64,000 nt of DNA from CAVVUC01 sp963751395. Its GTDB lineage: Bacteria; Verrucomicrobiota; Verrucomicrobiia; Chthoniobacterales; Chthoniobacteraceae. Of this stretch, positions 60,468 through 64,000 are shown one piece after another. Below the pieces are notes generated by a model that saw only the letters and a program-made list of their open reading frames with translations, had not been told where the DNA came from and made no database searches. The first letter of the stretch is position 1. Each line of letters begins with the position of its first letter. The DNA lies in the NCBI GenBank assembly GCA_963751395.1, contig CAVVUC010000002.1, positions 1,798,001 to 1,862,000 on the forward strand, given 5' to 3'. Made by a program: the position numbers and the translations under genes.

Positions 60468-62975
60468 ATGGAAGTGTCAACGCGCTGGCACGAGATCTAC
60501 GACGCCGAGGGCAGCCCCCGGCAGGCCTATCGCGGCGTGCTGGAACGGATTCAGCGGTTCCGTCCCCCGGAGTTGCGCACGCTCGACGAGCGCATGGAGG
60601 CGACGCTTCGCGAGATGGGCGTCACGTTTAATCCGAGCAAGAGTGACGAGCCCTGGACCTGCGATCTGCTGCCGCACATTTTTTCACCCGAAGACTGGGA
60701 TCGCATCCAGCGCGGCACGCAGCAGCGACTGAAGGCGTTCGAGTGGTTTTTGCAGGACGTTTACGGGCCGCGCGAGATTCTGCGCTCCGGGGCGATCCCG
60801 ATCCAGCCGGTGCTCGGCAGCCCGCACTATCAAAACGAGGCGATCGGTCTCCCCCGCCCCCAGGGCTCCTACCTTCACCTGAGCGGCATCTGCCTGACGC
60901 GCAATTCGCGCGGGGAACTCACGGTGAAGAACCATCATTTCAGCCGGTCGTCGGGCATTTCCTACATGATGCAAAACCGGCGCGCCCTCGCCCGTGTGCT
61001 GCCGGATATTTTCCAGACCACCGCCGTGCGCTCGCTGGCAGGTTCGCCGCTCGCGATCATCGAAGAAGTGCGGAGCGCGGCGACCGGACTGAGCCAGGAG
61101 CCGTCGGTTGTGCTGCTTACGCCGGGGCCGGGCAATCCGGTCTATTCGGCGCACAGCTTCCTCGCGCGCCGCATGGGCATTGCGCTCGTGCAAGGCGGCG
61201 ACCTGCTGGTGCTCGACGACCGGCTTTACCTCAAGACCGTGCGCGGTCTCAAGCGCGTCGATGTCATTTACAATCGCGTCGCCGATGCCTGGCTCGATCC
61301 GCTCGTGTTCCGGCGCGACTCGATGCTCGGCGTGCCGGGCCTCGTCCACTGCCTACGGCGCGGAACGGTTACGATCATCAACGGCATCGGCAGCCAGCTC
61401 GCCGACGACCGCAGCCTCCTTTCGTTCGCGCCGAAGATCATCCGGTTCTATCTCGGCGAAGACCCAATTCTGCCCACGACGCCCACCTACTGGCTTGGCG
61501 ACATCGACCAGCGCGAGATGGTTCTCGAAAACATCGAGTCGTATCAGATTCGACCGATCCTCGGAGCCGACCTCGCCTCCGCGGACAAACCGTCGGCGGA
61601 ATTCATGGCGGAGATTCGGAAGGAGGCGAGCCAGTTCGTGGCCCAGCCTCTGGATCAGGGAGCGACGACGGTGCATTTCGACGACGGGAAAAAGGTCGAA
61701 CTGCAGCAGGATCACATCGTCTTCGCGTTGCGCGACGGTGAGAGCTACGAGGTGTTTCCCGGCGCGCTGACGCGGGTGTTTTTCGGTGCCGGAGACAATC
61801 AGCGGCCCGAGTGGATCAGCAAGGACACATGGGTGCTCGGCGACACGTCGGAACATCTCTTCGTGCAGTCGCGTCCGCGGCGTTTCTCCGAGGCAAACCT
61901 GCCGCTGCGCGAGGTCACGAGCCGCGTCGCCGATTCGTTCTACTGGATGGGGCGTTACCTCGAACGGGCCCACCACCAGGCCTACCTCATCCAGGTCGTC
62001 GAGACACTCGAGACCGAGGAACTCAACTCCGCCGAGCGCAAACTTTACCGCCCGATGTGGAACCGCCTCCTGCCGCCGCTTGAAAGCAGCACGGGCGGGA
62101 GCCGCCGCAGCATGACCACGCGGCTGGACCGCTACAAACTCGTCCTGCTGCCCGAGCCGGGATCGGTGGTTTCGACCTTCTCGCGCGCCCTCAGCAACGC
62201 CGAGTCGATCCAGGAGGTCATCAGCCCGGAGGCCTGGGTGCCGCTCAGCAGTCTGCGCGCGCTTTTTCAACGCACGAAATTCAACGAGAAGATTTCCGAG
62301 GACGAATGCATGCGCATCGCCCGGCGTCTGAGCGAGACGGCCACGCGGCGCATCCCGCAGTTTTTCGCCATCGCGAGCAACACGATGCTGGCCGACGACG
62401 GCTGGCGCTTTTGCCAGGTCGGCGAAATGCTCGAGCGCGCGATCATCACTTCCAACTCCGTGCTCTCGATTGAAAAGGCGCTGACCCGCGAGGCGCAGGC
62501 GACCGAGATTGAGCTGTCCGCCTTCCTCCGCCTGCTCGGGACGCGCGACGCGTACCGGCGCGTGTTCCAGATGCGCGCGGAGCCGATTCCGGTGCTCGAG
62601 TTGTTGTGGCAGCACTCCCAGGCTCCGCGCTCGGTGCTGCGCTGTTTGCAGCAGTGCCTCGACCTCCTGCGCGACTCCGCCTCGCCGGAATCGCCGGGAA
62701 CCGAGAAGGCGCTGCACGGGATCGAGGCGCTCATTCACAAGATCAAGCGAATCGACTGGAGCGACTTCCTCAGAGCGCCCGAGGACGAAGACGCTCCGGG
62801 GCGGTCCATCACCGCATCGAACGCGAGGCCGGACGCTCTCGGGCCGCTGATGACCGATCTGCTGAACTCGACGCTTGAGGTCCACCAGGTCATTTCCGAC
62901 AGTTTCCTGAGTCATCAGGCACACATCGCGCAAGCGGTGCAGCCATATCTCCAAGGGCTTGAACATGGAATTTGA
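60468..62975 (+). CDS. Circularly permuted ATP-grasp and alpha-E domain fusion
   Basis: An 835-residue fusion from ATG 60468 (MEVSTRWHEIYDAEGSPRQAYRGVLERIQRF); GTG 60432 is an alternative. Residues to about 480 form the circularly permuted ATP-grasp domain (DUF404/407): PHIFSPEDWDRIQRGTQQRLKAFEWFLQDVYGPREIL, PHYQNEAIG, FLARRMGIALVQGGDLLVLDDRLYLKTVRGLKRVDVIYNRVADAWLDPL. The rest is alpha-E (DUF403), starting VTSRVADSFYWMGRYLERAHHQAYLIQVVETLE. Such fusions lie next to transglutaminases and are thought to join amino acids or peptides, perhaps as a peptide-tagging system. The two domains are usually separate genes, so the fusion is notable though not unique. Overlaps the transglutaminase start. 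Confidence 0.9.
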   Translation: MEVSTRWHEIYDAEGSPRQAYRGVLERIQRFRPPELRTLDERMEATLREMGVTFNPSKSDEPWTCDLLPHIFSPEDWDRIQRGTQQRLKAFEWFLQDVYGPREILRSGAIPIQPVLGSPHYQNEAIGLPRPQGSYLHLSGICLTRNSRGELTVKNHHFSRSSGISYMMQNRRALARVLPDIFQTTAVRSLAGSPLAIIEEVRSAATGLSQEPSVVLLTPGPGNPVYSAHSFLARRMGIALVQGGDLLVLDDRLYLKTVRGLKRVDVIYNRVADAWLDPLVFRRDSMLGVPGLVHCLRRGTVTIINGIGSQLADDRSLLSFAPKIIRFYLGEDPILPTTPTYWLGDIDQREMVLENIESYQIRPILGADLASADKPSAEFMAEIRKEASQFVAQPLDQGATTVHFDDGKKVELQQDHIVFALRDGESYEVFPGALTRVFFGAGDNQRPEWISKDTWVLGDTSEHLFVQSRPRRFSEANLPLREVTSRVADSFYWMGRYLERAHHQAYLIQVVETLETEELNSAERKLYRPMWNRLLPPLESSTGGSRRSMTTRLDRYKLVLLPEPGSVVSTFSRALSNAESIQEVISPEAWVPLSSLRALFQRTKFNEKISEDECMRIARRLSETATRRIPQFFAIASNTMLADDGWRFCQVGEMLERAIITSNSVLSIEKALTREAQATEIELSAFLRLLGTRDAYRRVFQMRAEPIPVLELLWQHSQAPRSVLRCLQQCLDLLRDSASPESPGTEKALHGIEALIHKIKRIDWSDFLRAPEDEDAPGRSITASNARPDALGPLMTDLLNSTLEVHQVISDSFLSHQAHIAQAVQPYLQGLEHGI

Positions 62976-63849
62976 GATCACTCACACAACTCATTACAAA
63001 TACGGCCACCCGGCGGCGGAGGCTTACGTCGAGGCACGCCTCACGCCTCCGAATCTCACCACCCAGACGGTCGTCAGCCGGCGGCTGATCCTGAATCCGG
63101 AAACGAAGACATCGAGTTACGTGGATCACTACGGCAACACCGTCGATTTCTTTTCCCTGCCCTACCGCCACCAGAAACTCGTCATCACCAATCACGCGAT
63201 CGTCGTCACGAAACCGCCCCAGCGTCCGCGGGAGAGCCTCGAACTCAGCATTCAGGAGTCGCGCCAGATTTTCAGCTCGGCGCTGACCGACGTGTTCGAC
63301 TACCTGCAGCCGACCGACATCGTCGAGATCGGCAGCGACGCCGTCCAGTGGGCAAAGAAATACGTGCCGGGCCAGTCGATGCTTGGCGAGGGGTTGCAGC
63401 GTTTGAACGACGCAATTCACGACAGCTTCGATTACACGAAAGGCGCGACCGACACCTCGACACCGCTCTCCGCGATTTGGAAAAACCGGAAGGGCGTCTG
63501 CCAGGATTTCGCGCACGTCGCGCTCAGCATTCTGCGCACAGCCGGCCTGCCGTCGCGATACGTCTGCGGCTACATCGAGACCGAACCGCCGCGCACGCCC
63601 GGCGGTCGCCCGTCGCGGGCGCTTGTGGGCGCGGTCGCCACGCACGCCTGGGTCGAGGTGCTCGTGCCCGGCATGGTGTGGGTGGCGATTGATCCCACGA
63701 ACCGCCAGTGGTGCGACGATCGCTACGTCGCCGTTTCGTACGGACGCGACTTCCGCGACGCCACGCCGTTGCGGGGGACTTTCAAAGGCTCGGGCGGACA
63801 GAAGATGGACGTGAAGGTGGTCATGAAAAGACGCGCGGAGAAGAAGTGA
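62965..63849 (+). CDS. Transglutaminase-like protein with N-terminal beta domain
   Basis: A 294-residue protein from ATG 62965 (MEFEITHTTHYKYGHPAAEAYVEARLTPPNLTTQTV). An N-terminal bacterial transglutaminase-type beta domain (residues 1-85) precedes the transglut core with catalytic C179 (NRKGVCQDFAHVAL), H227 (ATHAWVEV) and D243 (AIDPTN). Length and layout match the cytosolic transglutaminase-like peptidase or ligase found with the ATP-grasp/alpha-E fusion. Starts inside the previous gene's last codons (overlap 11 bases) and its stop overlaps the next gene by GTGA. Confidence 0.9.
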   Translation: MEFEITHTTHYKYGHPAAEAYVEARLTPPNLTTQTVVSRRLILNPETKTSSYVDHYGNTVDFFSLPYRHQKLVITNHAIVVTKPPQRPRESLELSIQESRQIFSSALTDVFDYLQPTDIVEIGSDAVQWAKKYVPGQSMLGEGLQRLNDAIHDSFDYTKGATDTSTPLSAIWKNRKGVCQDFAHVALSILRTAGLPSRYVCGYIETEPPRTPGGRPSRALVGAVATHAWVEVLVPGMVWVAIDPTNRQWCDDRYVAVSYGRDFRDATPLRGTFKGSGGQKMDVKVVMKRRAEKK

Positions 63850-64000
63850 AAATCAGGATTCATTACCGCACCGATTATCGCTACGAAAAAGCCGTGAGCT
63901 TCTCGCCTCACGTCTTCCGCCTTTTTCCCAAGGCGGATCAATTTACGACGCTGGAGTCGGTCTCCTTTTCCACGAATCCCGGAGCGGACGTGCAATATCG
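63846..64000 (+). CDS. Second transglutaminase-type protein, N-terminal part (cut by window end)
   Basis: From GTG 63846 the frame reads VKIRIHYRTDYRYEKAVSFS, PHVFRLFPKADQFTTLESVSF, STNPGADVQY and runs off the edge. This is the start of the bacterial transglutaminase-type beta domain (IHYRTDYRYE.AVSFSPHVFRLFPK). It overlaps the previous stop by GTGA, so the two are coupled. The catalytic part lies outside the window, so it is not known whether this copy is active. Confidence 0.75.
   Translation, partial: MKIRIHYRTDYRYEKAVSFSPHVFRLFPKADQFTTLESVSFSTNPGADVQY

Noticed and set aside
61353..62981. 542-residue minus-strand open frame
   Set aside because: Shadow of the ATP-grasp/alpha-E gene; no recognisable domain.

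Overview
The window looks like a chromosomal piece of a GC-rich Verrucomicrobiota bacterium, probably of the Chthoniobacter/Verrucomicrobium side. The main reason is a complete four-gene cassette (48461-54388, minus strand) matching the Verru_Chthon cassette proteins D, A, C and B, a pseudopilin-like set known from that phylum. Supporting signs are several secreted glycoside hydrolases, a PEP-CTERM protein, a MoxR/Bat operon, few clear Shine-Dalgarno sites and many short dispersed repeats. All family names come from reading the translations; no database search was possible.

Layout. 1-2092: a coiled-coil protein running off the left edge. 2457-6374: comB, a broken HicBA module, three small unknown or ASCH genes, a vanadium-haloperoxidase remnant and a nucleotidyltransferase pair. 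6948-17010: carbohydrate region with GH2 beta-galactosidase, GH10 xylanase, a B12-type radical SAM operon, a repeat-built gap, a truncated phosphofructokinase and a second GH2. 17104-25858: lipoprotein, cNMP-binding protein, MarR-TolC pair, laccase-domain protein, frameshifted methyltransferase, ICMT-like protein and a multi-PAS kinase with its NarL-type regulator. 26017-34280: GH27 alpha-galactosidase, then a scrambled accessory stretch (orphan DppD-like ATPase, VapBC, a duplicated dppD 5' end, an intact IS630-type element between two truncated genes, a CBS/HEPN-like protein and a RAYT remnant). 34234-47699: smc, DUF3108, then the Bat aerotolerance-type operon (BatE, BatD, BatB-BatC fusion, BatA, small membrane protein, DUF58, MoxR). 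48461-54388: the Verru_Chthon cassette. 55046-64000: dihydroorotate-dehydrogenase-like protein, pyruvate:ferredoxin oxidoreductase, GNAT, a permuted ATP-grasp/alpha-E fusion and two transglutaminase-like proteins, the last cut by the right edge.

How it fits together. The hydrolases suggest a plant-polysaccharide degrader (galactosides, xylan). The PFOR points to ferredoxin-linked pyruvate metabolism. The MoxR-DUF58-Bat block is one long minus-strand operon, with most genes overlapping by a few bases and continuing into DUF3108; smc lies about 200 bases further on and may be separate. ATP-grasp/alpha-E plus transglutaminases form the usual amide-ligase/protease-like set.

Two cautions. First, smc, batD and a methyltransferase each carry one extra base, and the alpha-galactosidase seems to lack one. 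A broken smc is unlikely in a living cell, so at least some of these are probably sequence errors. Second, many junctions are made of short repeats: REP-like palindromes, a 500-bp inverted-repeat composite, a GIY-YIG gene inside inverted repeats, and short tandem repeats at several Bat gene junctions. These are the most unusual part of the window.
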